Counted from the first letter of the stretch, positions 8,715 to 17,532 are shown. The stretch is DNA of 64,000 nt from Rheinheimera hassiensis (GCF_022436675.1 NZ_JAKUJZ010000002.1:250655-314654); one strand, 5' to 3'. The notes: generated from the letters alone by a model not told the origin. A program made the numbers and translations.

Positions 8715-9195
8715 TCCTAACCAGCTGCCAGCCCTTACGCAGTGGGGGGAAAGAGCTATTGACCTGGCGATCAGTAATGTAACAGCCGGTGGTTTGCCGT
8801 TTTCCGCGGTGATTATTAATCAGCAGGGGCAGGTTATCGGCGAGGGGGTAAATCAGGTGGCCGCACAGCTTGATTGTACCGCGCATGCTGAAATTCAGGC
8901 CATAAGAAATGCCTCACAACATGAGAAAAGCGTTTTATTGCAGGGGGCAACCTTAATTGCATCAGGCGAACCTTGTGCACTGTGCTATATGGCCATTCTG
9001 CTGGCAAAAATAAGCCGGCTGGTTATCTTAGCCGACAGGCACGAGGCAAAAGCGCATGGGTTTGACTATCTGTGGACTTACGATCATCTAAATAGCAATT
9101 CACTGGGGCAGCTCAGGGTCGTCAAGTTAGACACCGACAGAAACACGCTGCCGTTTAAGCTCTGCCAGGTTCGTATGGAAGATACTGGCTTGTAG
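8707..9195 (+). CDS. Nucleoside/cytosine-type deaminase (CDA fold)
   Basis: The 162-residue zinc deaminase carries the HAE motif (TAHAEIQAI, Glu as proton shuttle) and the PCxxC motif (GEPCALCYMAI), the three zinc ligands of the cytidine deaminase superfamily. It resembles guanine deaminase/TadA-like nucleoside deaminases; the exact base is uncertain. It overlaps azoR by 8 bp, an unusual partner, and ends before a strong terminator. Confidence 0.85.
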   Translation: MGNPNQLPALTQWGERAIDLAISNVTAGGLPFSAVIINQQGQVIGEGVNQVAAQLDCTAHAEIQAIRNASQHEKSVLLQGATLIASGEPCALCYMAILLAKISRLVILADRHEAKAHGFDYLWTYDHLNSNSLGQLRVVKLDTDRNTLPFKLCQVRMEDTGL

Positions 9196-9232
9196 TGAAG
9201 TCTAAATAATCCATACCTCACCGTACAACGGT

Positions 9233-9263
9233 AACAGGCATCCGGTAGCGGGTGCCTGTTTTT
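9233..9263. terminator. Intrinsic terminator after the azoR-deaminase operon
   Basis: AACAGGCATCCG (9233-9244) pairs with CGGGTGCCTGTT (9249-9260), a 12-bp stem with one G-U pair and a GTAG loop, followed by TTT. It closes the plus-strand operon and overlaps the 3' end of the convergent DUF1801 gene. Confidence 0.8.
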
Positions 9264-9633
9264 ATGCATTAAGATGCTGTTTTCGCCACAGAACCATTCG
9301 CATTATCAAATCTTCAGGCATGGCGTTGTTAAGCGGAAACTGCACCGATCCCTTAGCATATTTATAATCGGCTAACTCATCAGCAAAGGCTTCTATGGTA
9401 GTGGGGTGGGGATAAAACCCAATATGCTTGGCGTAACCTGCGATCATAATTTGTTGCTCGCGCTTACCGCCAGCAATCAGCGTAAAAGCGGGTATGTTGT
9501 AGTTCAGCAGTTGTTCGGTGTCTGGCAGCGCCTTGAGGATCAACGTTCTAACTTGCTCCAGCGCAGCTGCTACCTCGGTGGGTTGATCGGCAATATATTC
9601 ATCTATGCTTTGGTAAATTTTTTTCTGCACCAT
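9262..9633 (-). CDS. DUF1801-family protein (YdhG-like)
   Basis: This 123-residue protein of the DUF1801 fold shows SIDEYIADQPTEVAAALEQVR at the N-terminus and the KHIGFYPHP core motif. The family is small, cytosolic and poorly characterised; some members are compared to frataxin-like or iron-binding proteins. Length is normal. It is a single gene, convergent with the deaminase. Confidence 0.8.
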   Translation of the reverse strand: MVQKKIYQSIDEYIADQPTEVAAALEQVRTLILKALPDTEQLLNYNIPAFTLIAGGKREQQIMIAGYAKHIGFYPHPTTIEAFADELADYKYAKGSVQFPLNNAMPEDLIMRMVLWRKQHLNA

Positions 9634-9791
9634 TAGTCACGCTCCTGTTTTAGTTTAGTTAGCCATTTGTCGGCATGTTTTACTCTGACGTCCGCTGTTT
9701 ATCCTGGCGCAGAAGCCTGGTAGTTATCATAGCTTTGTTCTGAACCGGGGTATAATTTTAACCAACCAAATGACATGTATAAGCAGCTCTT

Positions 9792-10703
9792 TTAAAGCGG
9801 ATTTGCCGGCTTATAAACCTGATACTGCTGCAAAAAATCAACGAAAGCGGTAACCCGGGCAGGGCGGAAGCGGCCGGGGGGATACACTGCATAAATACCG
9901 CCGCTGCTTAAAGACCAATAGGGCAGCACCCTTGTCAGCGCACCTTGCTGCACCAGATCCTTTGCGCTGTAATCGGGTAATACACCAATACCGGCACCAG
10001 CGAGCATTAGCGCGGTAATCGTTTGTGTTGAGCTGCTTTTATAAGCGGCGGTTAGCTGTACTTCAACCTGTTGCGTTTTCTGCTGAAGTTGCCAGGTCAG
10101 TGGCTGGCGCAGTGCGGTAAAAGCAATAAAGCTGTGCTGGCGTAGCTGCGCGGGAGTAACAGGATTGCCTGCTTGCTGCAGATAGGCAGGTGCAGCAAGC
10201 AGCCACTGTTCAAAGTCACCCAGTTTACGTGCTGTCTGGCTGGAGTCGCGCAGCCAGCCGATGCGTATTGATAAATCTATATTTTCTTTTACCGCGTCTT
10301 TTACCTGATCACTGCTGCGAAACTCAAATTCCAGCGCCGGGTGCAGCTGGCGAAACGCCACTACTGCCGGGGCCAGCACGCGGTTGGTGTAGTCTTCCGG
10401 TGCGCTTAATACCAGCTTGCCCTGCAATACCTTGTCGCTGCTTTGCAATTGCTGTAGCGCTTGTTGCAGCTCGTCCAGCAGTGGCAGGCAATCGCGCAGC
10501 AGCTGCTCGCCGGCGCGGGTTAAGCTGAGCTGGCGCGTGGTGCGGCGAAACAGCGCGACCCCCAGTTGCTGCTCCAGCGCTTTTAACTGCAGGCTAATAG
10601 TAGTTTTGCTGCAGCCCAGTTGCTCGGCCGCCGCGGTAAAGCTGCCGGCCTGCTGTAAACGCTGCACCAGTTGCAGGCTATTTAAATCCGCTTGATTTGG
10701 CAT
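9792..10703 (-). CDS. LysR-family transcriptional regulator (CrgA/DsdC-like group)
   Basis: The 303-residue protein has an HTH at about 6-45 (LQLVQRLQQAGSFTAAAEQLGCSKTTIS) and a full effector domain ending near FVDFLQQYQVY. It is divergent from an NAD(P)-binding oxidoreductase gene with a 117-bp gap, a common pairing in which the LysR protein controls its neighbour. The gap is AT-rich and contains TTAATATTAA at 10732-10741; no clear T-N11-A site stands out. Confidence 0.88.
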   Translation of the reverse strand: MPNQADLNSLQLVQRLQQAGSFTAAAEQLGCSKTTISLQLKALEQQLGVALFRRTTRQLSLTRAGEQLLRDCLPLLDELQQALQQLQSSDKVLQGKLVLSAPEDYTNRVLAPAVVAFRQLHPALEFEFRSSDQVKDAVKENIDLSIRIGWLRDSSQTARKLGDFEQWLLAAPAYLQQAGNPVTPAQLRQHSFIAFTALRQPLTWQLQQKTQQVEVQLTAAYKSSSTQTITALMLAGAGIGVLPDYSAKDLVQQGALTRVLPYWSLSSGGIYAVYPPGRFRPARVTAFVDFLQQYQVYKPANPL

Positions 10704-10820
10704 GATTGTTTTAATTTATTAAACAGTGATTTTAATATTAAGCTATTTTTCTATGTTAATCGAGCCGCGATAATGCCTGCACATTAATTGTTAAGACAGC
10801 AATCTTGTGAGGAAAACAGT

Positions 10821-11459
10821 ATGGAATTAGTAATTTTAGGTGCATCAGGTTTTATCGGCTCGGCCATTACCGCAGAGGCATTAAGCCGCGGCCACACGGT
10901 AACCGCAGTGGTAAACCGGCCGGAGCGCGTAGCGGCTAAAGCGGGCTTAACGGTGGTAGGGCTGGATATTAACGATACGCCGGCGTTAACCAAACTGCTT
11001 AGTGGCAAAGCTGTGGTGATCAGTGCCTTTAGCGGCCACGCGCAGCAAGATGTAAAGGGCTATTATTTACAGGCGTTTAATTCGGTATTTAACGCGGCAA
11101 CGGCAGGCAAGGTCGGCCGTTTGCTGGTAGTCGGTGGTGCGGCAACCTTACTGCTACCCGATGGCAGCCGCTTACTGGATAGCGCGGATTTTCCGGCAGA
11201 ATACCGTGCTACTGCCGAAGGTGCGGCAGAGGTACTGCAGCAGCTGCGCGGGCAAAGTACGCTCAGCTGGAGCTTTTTATCACCGGCGGCAGAGATTTTT
11301 CCGGGCGATAAAACCGGCAACTTCCGGCTGGGGTTAGATAATTTACTTACCGACAGCGAGGGTAAAAGCCGTATTTCTAATGGTGATTATGCTGCAGCTA
11401 TGCTGGATGAAGTTGAGCAGCCGCAGCATATAAACCGCCGTTTTAGCCTGGCGTATTGA
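10821..11459 (+). CDS. NAD(P)-binding SDR-like epimerase/reductase
   Basis: The 212-residue Rossmann protein has GASGFIGSAI (about 7-16) as dinucleotide-binding loop and is of the atypical SDR/NAD(P)H-binding type (NmrA- and YwnB-like). Such proteins act as redox sensors or small reductases; the substrate is not deducible. I use ATG 10821, which follows GAGGAAAACAGT; an upstream in-frame alternative at 10788 lacks a ribosome binding site. It is probably controlled by the divergent LysR. Confidence 0.82.
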   Translation: MELVILGASGFIGSAITAEALSRGHTVTAVVNRPERVAAKAGLTVVGLDINDTPALTKLLSGKAVVISAFSGHAQQDVKGYYLQAFNSVFNAATAGKVGRLLVVGGAATLLLPDGSRLLDSADFPAEYRATAEGAAEVLQQLRGQSTLSWSFLSPAAEIFPGDKTGNFRLGLDNLLTDSEGKSRISNGDYAAAMLDEVEQPQHINRRFSLAY

Positions 11460-11479
11460 TTAGCCGACATTGCCCATAG

Positions 11480-11908
11480 TTAATGGATTAGCCAATAAAA
11501 CGACAGATGGCTGGCGCTGACTACCAGCGTCAGCTGATTGCGCAAAGCACGATAGCCTTTGCTGTACTGGCGGTTGATACCGAGGCGGTATTCGGTTAAA
11601 CGCAGCAGTACAAACAAACAGGCCTGAGCAAGTAAGAAGTATTCAACCGCGGTAAATAAGGCGATAAAACTCAGCACCGGAAAGATTACCGCCGCTATGG
11701 CTAAACGGTCGGCTTTTGCAGTGGTTGTAGTGTTGCTATGCAGTACAGGCCACAACACGCCGGCCATAAAGCCTAAAATCAGTGCACTGTACAAGCTGTA
11801 GAGCTCAAGTGCCTGTGCCGCACTGAGATAAAAAGGTTGCAGGTACAATAGTGGCAGGGCAATAAAAGGCATTAAGCCGGCATAACCCAACACGGATAAG
11901 CGTGACAT
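11480..11908 (-). CDS. DUF3429 membrane protein
   Basis: This is a 142-residue integral membrane protein with about four to five hydrophobic segments. The start MSRLSVLGYAGLMPFIALP and the LGFMAGVLWP stretch fit DUF3429. Function is unknown. It is the last gene of a minus-strand cluster with a DCC-type thiol oxidoreductase and a small hypothetical; its ATG overlaps the previous stop. Confidence 0.8.
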   Translation of the reverse strand: MSRLSVLGYAGLMPFIALPLLYLQPFYLSAAQALELYSLYSALILGFMAGVLWPVLHSNTTTTAKADRLAIAAVIFPVLSFIALFTAVEYFLLAQACLFVLLRLTEYRLGINRQYSKGYRALRNQLTLVVSASHLSFYWLIH

Positions 11909-12237
11909 TATAAGCCCTCCATTAAAATAGCCTGGCGCTCGTCTTCGGTTAAAATACCCACTAACACTGTGCGACGGCGTAGTTTATTCATCCGTTCGCC
12001 GCTATCCAGCAGTGCCGCCTTAAACAGTTCCGGCTGGTTAATACAATCTAAAATACTGAACCAGTGAATATAGCCACTATGGCGCAGTAAACCGGCCTGA
12101 TAACGTTGTTCAAGCGTGTTTAGTACTTGAGCCAGCCGCTCGGGCTCTGCCAGCAGTTTGTCTGCCATGGCGTTGTGCAGGCGTAAAATCTGCGCATTGG
12201 TTGCTGCGCTTTGTTTGGTTAAGGTTCGCCGGCGCAT
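11908..12237 (-). CDS. Small hypothetical protein in the DCC-DUF3429 cluster
   Basis: The predicted 109-residue protein is basic and soluble (N-terminus MRRRTLTKQSAATN, later YIHWFSILDCINQPELFKAALL), with no recognised domain. I placed the start at ATG 12235-12237, two bases after the DCC gene stop; a TTG at 12267 would overlap that gene. No strong Shine-Dalgarno is visible, so coupling with the upstream gene is likely. The stop touches the DUF3429 start. Its position between a thiol-redox protein and a membrane protein suggests a shared but unknown job. Confidence 0.65.
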   Translation of the reverse strand: MRRRTLTKQSAATNAQILRLHNAMADKLLAEPERLAQVLNTLEQRYQAGLLRHSGYIHWFSILDCINQPELFKAALLDSGERMNKLRRRTVLVGILTEDERQAILMEGL

Positions 12238-12239
12238 GG

Positions 12240-12584
12240 TTAGAGTGTGCAATCGCCGCTTGAGCAATTACTGCGTTTGGCGGCCCAGTAAGCATAAGCT
12301 TTGCTGGCCAGCCAGTAGCAGGGTGGCAGGCGCAACAACGCTACCAGCAAGCTGTGCCCGGCCAGCTGCCAATAGTGCAGGCTGGCGTCGATGCCGATTA
12401 AGAAATGATCCTCCCGCCACAAGTGAATTTGTTGCATCATGGCCGCTTTATTTGCCCCGGCAAAGCCGCTAAAGCCCTCTGTGCTGATATCGATAAGCTC
12501 TAAATGCGGCTTAAGTTTGGGGGCCAGCCAGTTAATTTCGCGCCGGCATAAAGCACAGCTGCCATCAAAAAACAGTTTTTGCAT
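12240..12584 (-). CDS. DCC-family thiol-disulfide oxidoreductase (DUF393)
   Basis: The 114-residue protein carries the family's defining FDGSCALCRREI segment (DxxCxxC, residues near 6-15), a thioredoxin-like active site. The C-terminus contains two more Cys (SNCSSGDC). DUF393 proteins are presumed to handle disulfides, but few are characterised. ATG 12582-12584 follows AGAGGCAAAAG; the frame extends to a GTG at 12602 that is less likely. It is the first gene of a three-gene minus-strand cluster. Confidence 0.85.
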   Translation of the reverse strand: MQKLFFDGSCALCRREINWLAPKLKPHLELIDISTEGFSGFAGANKAAMMQQIHLWREDHFLIGIDASLHYWQLAGHSLLVALLRLPPCYWLASKAYAYWAAKRSNCSSGDCTL

Positions 12585-12696
12585 CTTTTGCCTCTTTTGC
12601 ACAGCTACGTGCTTAATTGCGCTGTTGGCTAAATACTGTTGCTGCGGTTACGGCTGGCGCGCATTATGGATCAGTGCGTTTAATCACTATTGCTGC

Positions 12697-12727
12697 TTGA
12701 CCTTGCCATGATGGTAAGGTTCATACT
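12697..12727 (+). promoter_or_regulatory. CueR-type promoter of cueR-copA
   Basis: The -35 TTGACC (12697-12702) and -10 CATACT (12722-12727) are 19 bp apart, the stretched spacing that MerR-family activators correct. Between them is a palindrome, ACCTTGCCAT...ATGGTAAGGT (12700-12720), very close to the known CueR box ACCTTCC-N7-GGAAGGT. This supports copper-dependent, autoregulated transcription of cueR and copA. Confidence 0.85.
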
Positions 12728-12757
12728 GCTCTTAATGTGATGCAGCAGGAGACAAAA

Positions 12758-13156
12758 ATGAATATTGGTCAGGCAGCCACGGCAACCGGCCTTAGCGCAA
12801 AAATGATCCGCCATTATGAGCAAAGCGGGCTGTTGCAGCCTACGCAGCGCAGCGAGGCCGGTTACCGGCAATACCAGCCAAAAGATATTGAAATACTTAA
12901 GTTTATTCGCCGCGCCCGTGTATTGGGCTTTTCACTGGCCGATATTGTCGGCCTGCTGGCACTGTGGCAAAACCCGCAGCGCTCTAACACTGTGGTAAAG
13001 CAGGTGGCGCAGCAGCATTTAGCCGAGGTAGAGCTAAAACTGCAAGAGCTGCACGCCATGAAACAAACCTTGCAGCAGATGATAGCGCAGTGTGCTGCCG
13101 ATGGTGGCGCACACTGTGCCATTTTACAGCACCTGGCGAAGCCAACGCGTAGTTAA
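12758..13156 (+). CDS. cueR: Copper-responsive MerR-family regulator CueR
   Basis: The 132-residue MerR protein has the N-terminal HTH (MNIGQAATATGLSAKMIRHYE), a long dimerisation helix and a C-terminal metal loop. Cys112 and Cys120 are at the same positions as the Cu(I) ligands of Escherichia coli CueR. ATG 12758 follows CAGGAGACAAAA and gives the standard length; an upstream ATG at 12737 has no ribosome binding site. The gene sits 21 bp before copA and behind a promoter with a 19-bp spacer and CueR-like palindrome. It should activate copper export on Cu(I) binding. Confidence 0.93.
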   Translation: MNIGQAATATGLSAKMIRHYEQSGLLQPTQRSEAGYRQYQPKDIEILKFIRRARVLGFSLADIVGLLALWQNPQRSNTVVKQVAQQHLAEVELKLQELHAMKQTLQQMIAQCAADGGAHCAILQHLAKPTRS

Positions 13157-13177
13157 ACCAGCAGCGGAGACAAACTA

Positions 13178-15436
13178 ATGTCGAAAATAATGTCAAAAAT
13201 CACGCTTAATATCGGTGATATGCACTGCGGCTCTTGTGTTGGCAAGGTAGAAAAAGCCTTACTGGCGGTGCCGGGCGTGCACTCTGCCAGTGTTAACCTG
13301 GCCACCGAGCAGGCGCAGGTAGAGGGCAGCGCCGCTGTGGCGGCTTTAGTGGCAGCGTTACAGGGCGCCGGTTATAAAGCTACAGCGCTGGAGCCAGAGG
13401 CGGATAAACAGGCTGCGCAGCAGGATAAAACGGCAAAAAAGCAGGCAGAGCAAGCTCTGTTGCTGCGCGATCTATGGCTGGCTGCTGTATTAACTTTACC
13501 GGTATTTATCCTGGAAATGGGTGCTCATCTTGTTCCGGCGTTTCATCACTGGTTAATGGCCACTTTGGGCCAAAGCCTGAACTGGCAACTTCAGGCGGTG
13601 CTGACCACGCTGGTGTTGCTGGGGCCGGGCCGACGTTTTATTCAAACCGGTATTCCGTTGCTGTTAAAAGGCCAGCCGGAGATGAATTCTTTAGTGGCGC
13701 TGGGCACCTTATCGGCCTGGGGCTTTTCGTTGGTGGCCACCTTTATGCCGCAGCTGCTGCCGGATGGCACGGCGCAGGTGTATTTTGAAGCCGCAGCGGT
13801 AATAGTGACACTGATTCTGCTGGGGCGTTACCTGGAAGCGCGCGCTAAAGGCCAAACCGGCGCGGCGATACAGCAGTTACTCAGTTTGCAGCCATCTACG
13901 GCAACGCTGCTGATAGACGGCAGCCAGCATAAAGTTGCGCTGGCGCAAATTAAACCCGGCGACCTGTTATTAGTGCGCGCTGGCGAGCGTATTGCGCTGG
14001 ATGCCAAAGTAGAGCAGGGCGAGTCCTATATCGATGAGTCGATGCTAAGCGGTGAGCCGCTGGCCAAAGCCAAGCAACGCGGTGATGCGGTGTATGCCGG
14101 TACGGTAAATAAGCAGGGCGTGCTGCAGGTGCGCGTGAGCAAAGCCGCCGGTGATACCGTGTTGGCACAAATTATTGCTCTGGTGCAGCAAGCGCAAAGC
14201 GACAAATTACCCATTCAGTCGCTGGTAGATAAAGTAACGGCGATTTTTGTGCCGCTGGTTATGTTGCTGGCGGCTGTTACTTTTGCCGCCTGGTTGCTGT
14301 GGGGGCCACAGCCGGCACTTAGCCTGGCGCTGGTAAATGCTGTAGCGGTACTGATTATTGCCTGCCCCTGCGCCATGGGCCTGGCCACACCGACATCAAT
14401 AATGGTGGGCACCGGTCGCGCTGCACAGCTTGGCATCTTGTTTCGCCAGGGCAGTGCACTGCAAACGCTGCGCGATTGTAAGGTTATTGCGCTGGATAAA
14501 ACCGGCACCCTAACCGAAGGTAAGCCGCAACTGACCGACACCTTAATACTGCAACCCGGCCTGAATGAGCAGGCTATGCTGGCGCTGGCCGCGGCACTGG
14601 AGCAACAATCTGAGCATCCGCTGGCTGAAGCTTTAGTGGCTGCCGCGGCGGCGCAGCAACTAACATTGCCGCCGGTAAGCGACTTTAAAGTGCACAGCGG
14701 CATGGGGGTAAGCGGCACGGTTAACGGCCAACAGGTTGCCATTGGCGCCGACCGTTTTATGCAGCAGCTTAAGCTGGAGGTAACCGCGCTGGCGGCTCAG
14801 GCCGATACGCTGGCCAAAAGCGGTAAAACCGTATTGTATCTGGCGCTGGATAACAAGCTTGCGGCAATGCTGGCGGTGGCCGATACGCTAAAACCCGGCT
14901 CAGCAGACGCGATAACGGCTATGCACCAGTTGGGCTTAAAAGTGGCAATGATCAGTGGCGACAACCGCCATACCGCTGAAGCGATTGCCAAACAGTTGCA
15001 AATTGATACGGTGGTGGCCGAAGTGTTGCCGCAAGGCAAGGTTGATGCCGTAAAACAGCTACGCGCTGAGTTTGGTGCTGTGGCTTTTGTCGGCGATGGT
15101 ATTAACGATGCACCGGCGCTGGCAGAGGCCGATATTGGCCTGGCGGTGGGTAACGGCACCGATATCGCGATAGAAGCGGCCGATGTGGTGTTAATGCGTG
15201 CCGATATTATGGGTGTAGTTAATGCCATAGCGCTTAGCAAAGCCACCTTGCGCAATATCCGCCAGAATTTATTCTGGGCCTTTGGCTATAACGCGCTGCT
15301 ATTGCCGGTAGCGGCCGGGGCGCTGTACCCGGCCTTTGGCCTGCTATTATCACCCATGCTGGCCGCCGGCGCTATGGCGTTATCCAGCGTATTTGTGGTA
15401 ACTAACGCGCTGCGGCTGCGCCGCTTAGCGCTTTAA
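13178..15436 (+). CDS. copA: Cu(I)-exporting P1B-type ATPase CopA
   Basis: This 752-residue P-type ATPase has one N-terminal heavy-metal domain (MHCGSC, Cys17 and Cys20), the LSGEP actuator loop, the membrane CPC motif at 396-398, the phosphorylation site DKTGTLTEG at Asp440, the SEHPLAEA nucleotide-domain motif and GDGINDAPALAEADIG. The CPC signature and the cueR neighbour identify Cu(I) efflux. E. coli CopA has two such N-terminal domains; one is common elsewhere. ATG 13178 follows CGGAGA; a second Met at codon 5 is possible. Confidence 0.95.
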   Translation: MSKIMSKITLNIGDMHCGSCVGKVEKALLAVPGVHSASVNLATEQAQVEGSAAVAALVAALQGAGYKATALEPEADKQAAQQDKTAKKQAEQALLLRDLWLAAVLTLPVFILEMGAHLVPAFHHWLMATLGQSLNWQLQAVLTTLVLLGPGRRFIQTGIPLLLKGQPEMNSLVALGTLSAWGFSLVATFMPQLLPDGTAQVYFEAAAVIVTLILLGRYLEARAKGQTGAAIQQLLSLQPSTATLLIDGSQHKVALAQIKPGDLLLVRAGERIALDAKVEQGESYIDESMLSGEPLAKAKQRGDAVYAGTVNKQGVLQVRVSKAAGDTVLAQIIALVQQAQSDKLPIQSLVDKVTAIFVPLVMLLAAVTFAAWLLWGPQPALSLALVNAVAVLIIACPCAMGLATPTSIMVGTGRAAQLGILFRQGSALQTLRDCKVIALDKTGTLTEGKPQLTDTLILQPGLNEQAMLALAAALEQQSEHPLAEALVAAAAAQQLTLPPVSDFKVHSGMGVSGTVNGQQVAIGADRFMQQLKLEVTALAAQADTLAKSGKTVLYLALDNKLAAMLAVADTLKPGSADAITAMHQLGLKVAMISGDNRHTAEAIAKQLQIDTVVAEVLPQGKVDAVKQLRAEFGAVAFVGDGINDAPALAEADIGLAVGNGTDIAIEAADVVLMRADIMGVVNAIALSKATLRNIRQNLFWAFGYNALLLPVAAGALYPAFGLLLSPMLAAGAMALSSVFVVTNALRLRRLAL

Positions 15437-15475
15437 CCCGGCAGCTTTAAGCTACCTGGTTTTAACCTGCCCGCG

Positions 15476-16411
15476 TTAACCGGTTAGCGCTGTGATCCAG
15501 CTTAAATAAAGCGGCAGCCCGATCAGTACATTTAGTGGGAAGGTAATGCCCAGAGCCGCCAGCAGGGCCAGGCCGATATCGGCATCAGGTATGGCGGCGC
15601 GGATGGCAGCCGGGGCGGCAATATAAGAAGCACTGGCTACCAGTGCCGCTAATATCAGCATACTGCCACTGCTTAACCCCAGCAGCAGGCCCAGGCCAAT
15701 ACCCAGCCAGGCCAGCACAAAGGGCGCCAGCAGCGCAAACAGCATTAGCCGCCATTGTTTAACCGGCAATGGCGAGCATACTTTGGCGGTGCACAGGCCC
15801 ATTTCCAATAAAAACAGCGCCAGCAGGGTGTTAAAGCCGCCCAGCAATACCGGTGTAATCGCTGATAATCCGTCATGGCCGTATAGCCAGCCAATCAGTA
15901 AGCCGCCACCAAGTAGTAACACGCCGCGGCTGGTTAAGGCTTCATGCAGTATGGCTAAAGAGCCCGCCTTACTGCCGTTAACATAACGGTACAACCACAG
16001 CATGGTAACAATGGCAGGGAGTTCCAGCAGCACCAGATACAGTGTGGTTTGCGGCTGCATCGGCAAGTTGTGTTGCATTGCCAGCGCCATTGCTACAGCA
16101 AAGGTACCGGCGCTTACCGAGCCATAATGCGCCGCAACACTGGCGGCATTGGCGCTGCTAAGGCGCACCAGTTTGCATAGCAGCGGATACAGCATTAGCG
16201 GCAGCGCTACGCCGGTGGCGGCAATCAGGCCAAGCTCGGGCAATATTGGCATCAGCGGTACCCCGTGCAGCGCCATACCGCCTTTTAAGCCAAGGGTTAG
16301 CATCAATAAAATCGACAGGGTTTCGTATATTGGCAGCGGGACTTTTAGATCTGATTTTACCAGCCCGGCCAGCAGGCCCAGGGCAAAAAACGCTATTACA
16401 ACATCAGGCAT
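15476..16411 (-). CDS. sbtA: SbtA-family sodium-dependent bicarbonate transporter
   Basis: The 311-residue integral membrane protein has about ten hydrophobic helices and matches the SbtA/DUF897 family, for example LKVPLPIYETLSILLMLTLGLKGG and the SAGTFAVAMAL stretch in helix 4. In cyanobacteria SbtA brings in bicarbonate with sodium; homologues in heterotrophs are less studied. No SbtB (PII-like) gene is adjacent. A CbbR/CcmR-like LysR gene is divergent, with a perfect palindrome between them, suggesting inorganic-carbon control. The substrate assignment is by homology. Confidence 0.82.
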   Translation of the reverse strand: MPDVVIAFFALGLLAGLVKSDLKVPLPIYETLSILLMLTLGLKGGMALHGVPLMPILPELGLIAATGVALPLMLYPLLCKLVRLSSANAASVAAHYGSVSAGTFAVAMALAMQHNLPMQPQTTLYLVLLELPAIVTMLWLYRYVNGSKAGSLAILHEALTSRGVLLLGGGLLIGWLYGHDGLSAITPVLLGGFNTLLALFLLEMGLCTAKVCSPLPVKQWRLMLFALLAPFVLAWLGIGLGLLLGLSSGSMLILAALVASASYIAAPAAIRAAIPDADIGLALLAALGITFPLNVLIGLPLYLSWITALTG

Positions 16412-16490
16412 GACACTCTCCGAAAATTAAAACTGGCGCAGTGTGCCGAAAAAGTTTTCTATTGCCTAATTAATAATATCGGTGTTTTAT

Positions 16491-16506
16491 ATAGATAATT
16501 ATCTAT
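16491..16506. promoter_or_regulatory. Candidate LysR (CbbR-like) operator
   Basis: ATAGATAATTATCTAT is a perfect 16-bp palindrome, 36 bp before the CbbR-like gene and 80 bp before the sbtA start. Its symmetry and AT-rich flanks resemble LysR recognition sites. Assignment to this regulator is inference. Confidence 0.55.
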
Positions 16507-16541
16507 GGGTTTATTTGTCGATGTAATTGAAAGAGGGCGTA

Positions 16542-17474
16542 ATGGACGTACGGCAATTAAGTTTTCGCTTGCTGCAGGTGTATATCAAGGTGGTGCAACT
16601 GGGTAGTGTTTCCGCCGCGGCGCGGGCACTGTATTTAACCCAACCGACGGTATCGCTGCAGCTGAAAAAACTGTCTGAGGTGTTAAACGAGCCGTTATTG
16701 CAAAACCACGCCGGCACCTTGCAACCCACTGCTGCGGGCCAGGCGTTGTATCAGGCGGCCTGCGATGTGTTAAGCCGGTTTGATGATTTAGATAGTGAAA
16801 TCAGTGAGCTGCATGCCGGGCGGCGCGGCAGCTTAAGCATAGCGGTGGTGAATACCGCGCAGTATTTAATGCCGCGCATTTTGGGGCCGTTTTACCGGCG
16901 TTTTCCGCAGATTGAGGTGACCCTGCACATTGGCAACCGCGCGCAAATTTTAAGCCGTTTTGAGCAGCAACAAGACGATATTTACCTGTTTAGCCACCCG
17001 CCCGGTGGTGAGCATGTGCTGGCCACACCGATAGTGAAAAACCCGCTGCAGCTTATTGCACCGCTGGATCATTGGGCTGTGGGGCAGCGACAGCTGAGTT
17101 TTGCAAAGCTAAAACAAGAGCGGTTTTTACTGCGAGAACCCGGTAGCGCCACACGGATGATGTTTGAAGCCTGGCTTAGCAGCCAAGGGATACAGCTTAG
17201 CCACAGTATGCAGATTGAAAGCAACGAAGCGATACGGCTTAGTGTAGCGGCGGGGCTGGGGTTGTCGGTGATTTCCGGCCATACCTTGCTTGAGGGGCGG
17301 GAAAAACTGGCGGTGCTGGATGTAGCCGGTTTTCCGCTTAACAGCCATTGGTATCTGGTGCGTAATGCCGATAAACGCTTATCTTATGCCGCGCAGTCGT
17401 TAACCGGCTTTATTGCCGCGCATTTGCCAGACTGTATCGAGCCCGACTGGTTGTTAGATGCAGTTAAAGCGTAA
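16542..17474 (+). CDS. LysR-family regulator, CbbR/CmpR-like
   Basis: The 310-residue LysR protein has an HTH at about 8-45 (LLQVYIKVVQLGSVSAAARALYLTQPTVSLQL) and an effector domain with FYRRFPQIEVTLHIGNR, typical of CbbR/CmpR carbon regulators. ATG 16542 follows AAGAGGGCGTA; a TTG 15 bases upstream is less likely. It is divergent from the SbtA-type transporter with 130 bp between. Control of that transporter by CO2/bicarbonate status is the natural inference. Confidence 0.87.
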   Translation: MDVRQLSFRLLQVYIKVVQLGSVSAAARALYLTQPTVSLQLKKLSEVLNEPLLQNHAGTLQPTAAGQALYQAACDVLSRFDDLDSEISELHAGRRGSLSIAVVNTAQYLMPRILGPFYRRFPQIEVTLHIGNRAQILSRFEQQQDDIYLFSHPPGGEHVLATPIVKNPLQLIAPLDHWAVGQRQLSFAKLKQERFLLREPGSATRMMFEAWLSSQGIQLSHSMQIESNEAIRLSVAAGLGLSVISGHTLLEGREKLAVLDVAGFPLNSHWYLVRNADKRLSYAAQSLTGFIAAHLPDCIEPDWLLDAVKA

Positions 17475-17532
17475 CAGTGGGGCTGCGGCAAACGCAACAC
17501 CACTGTTATGGGCTGTTATGCTACGGTTGTAG

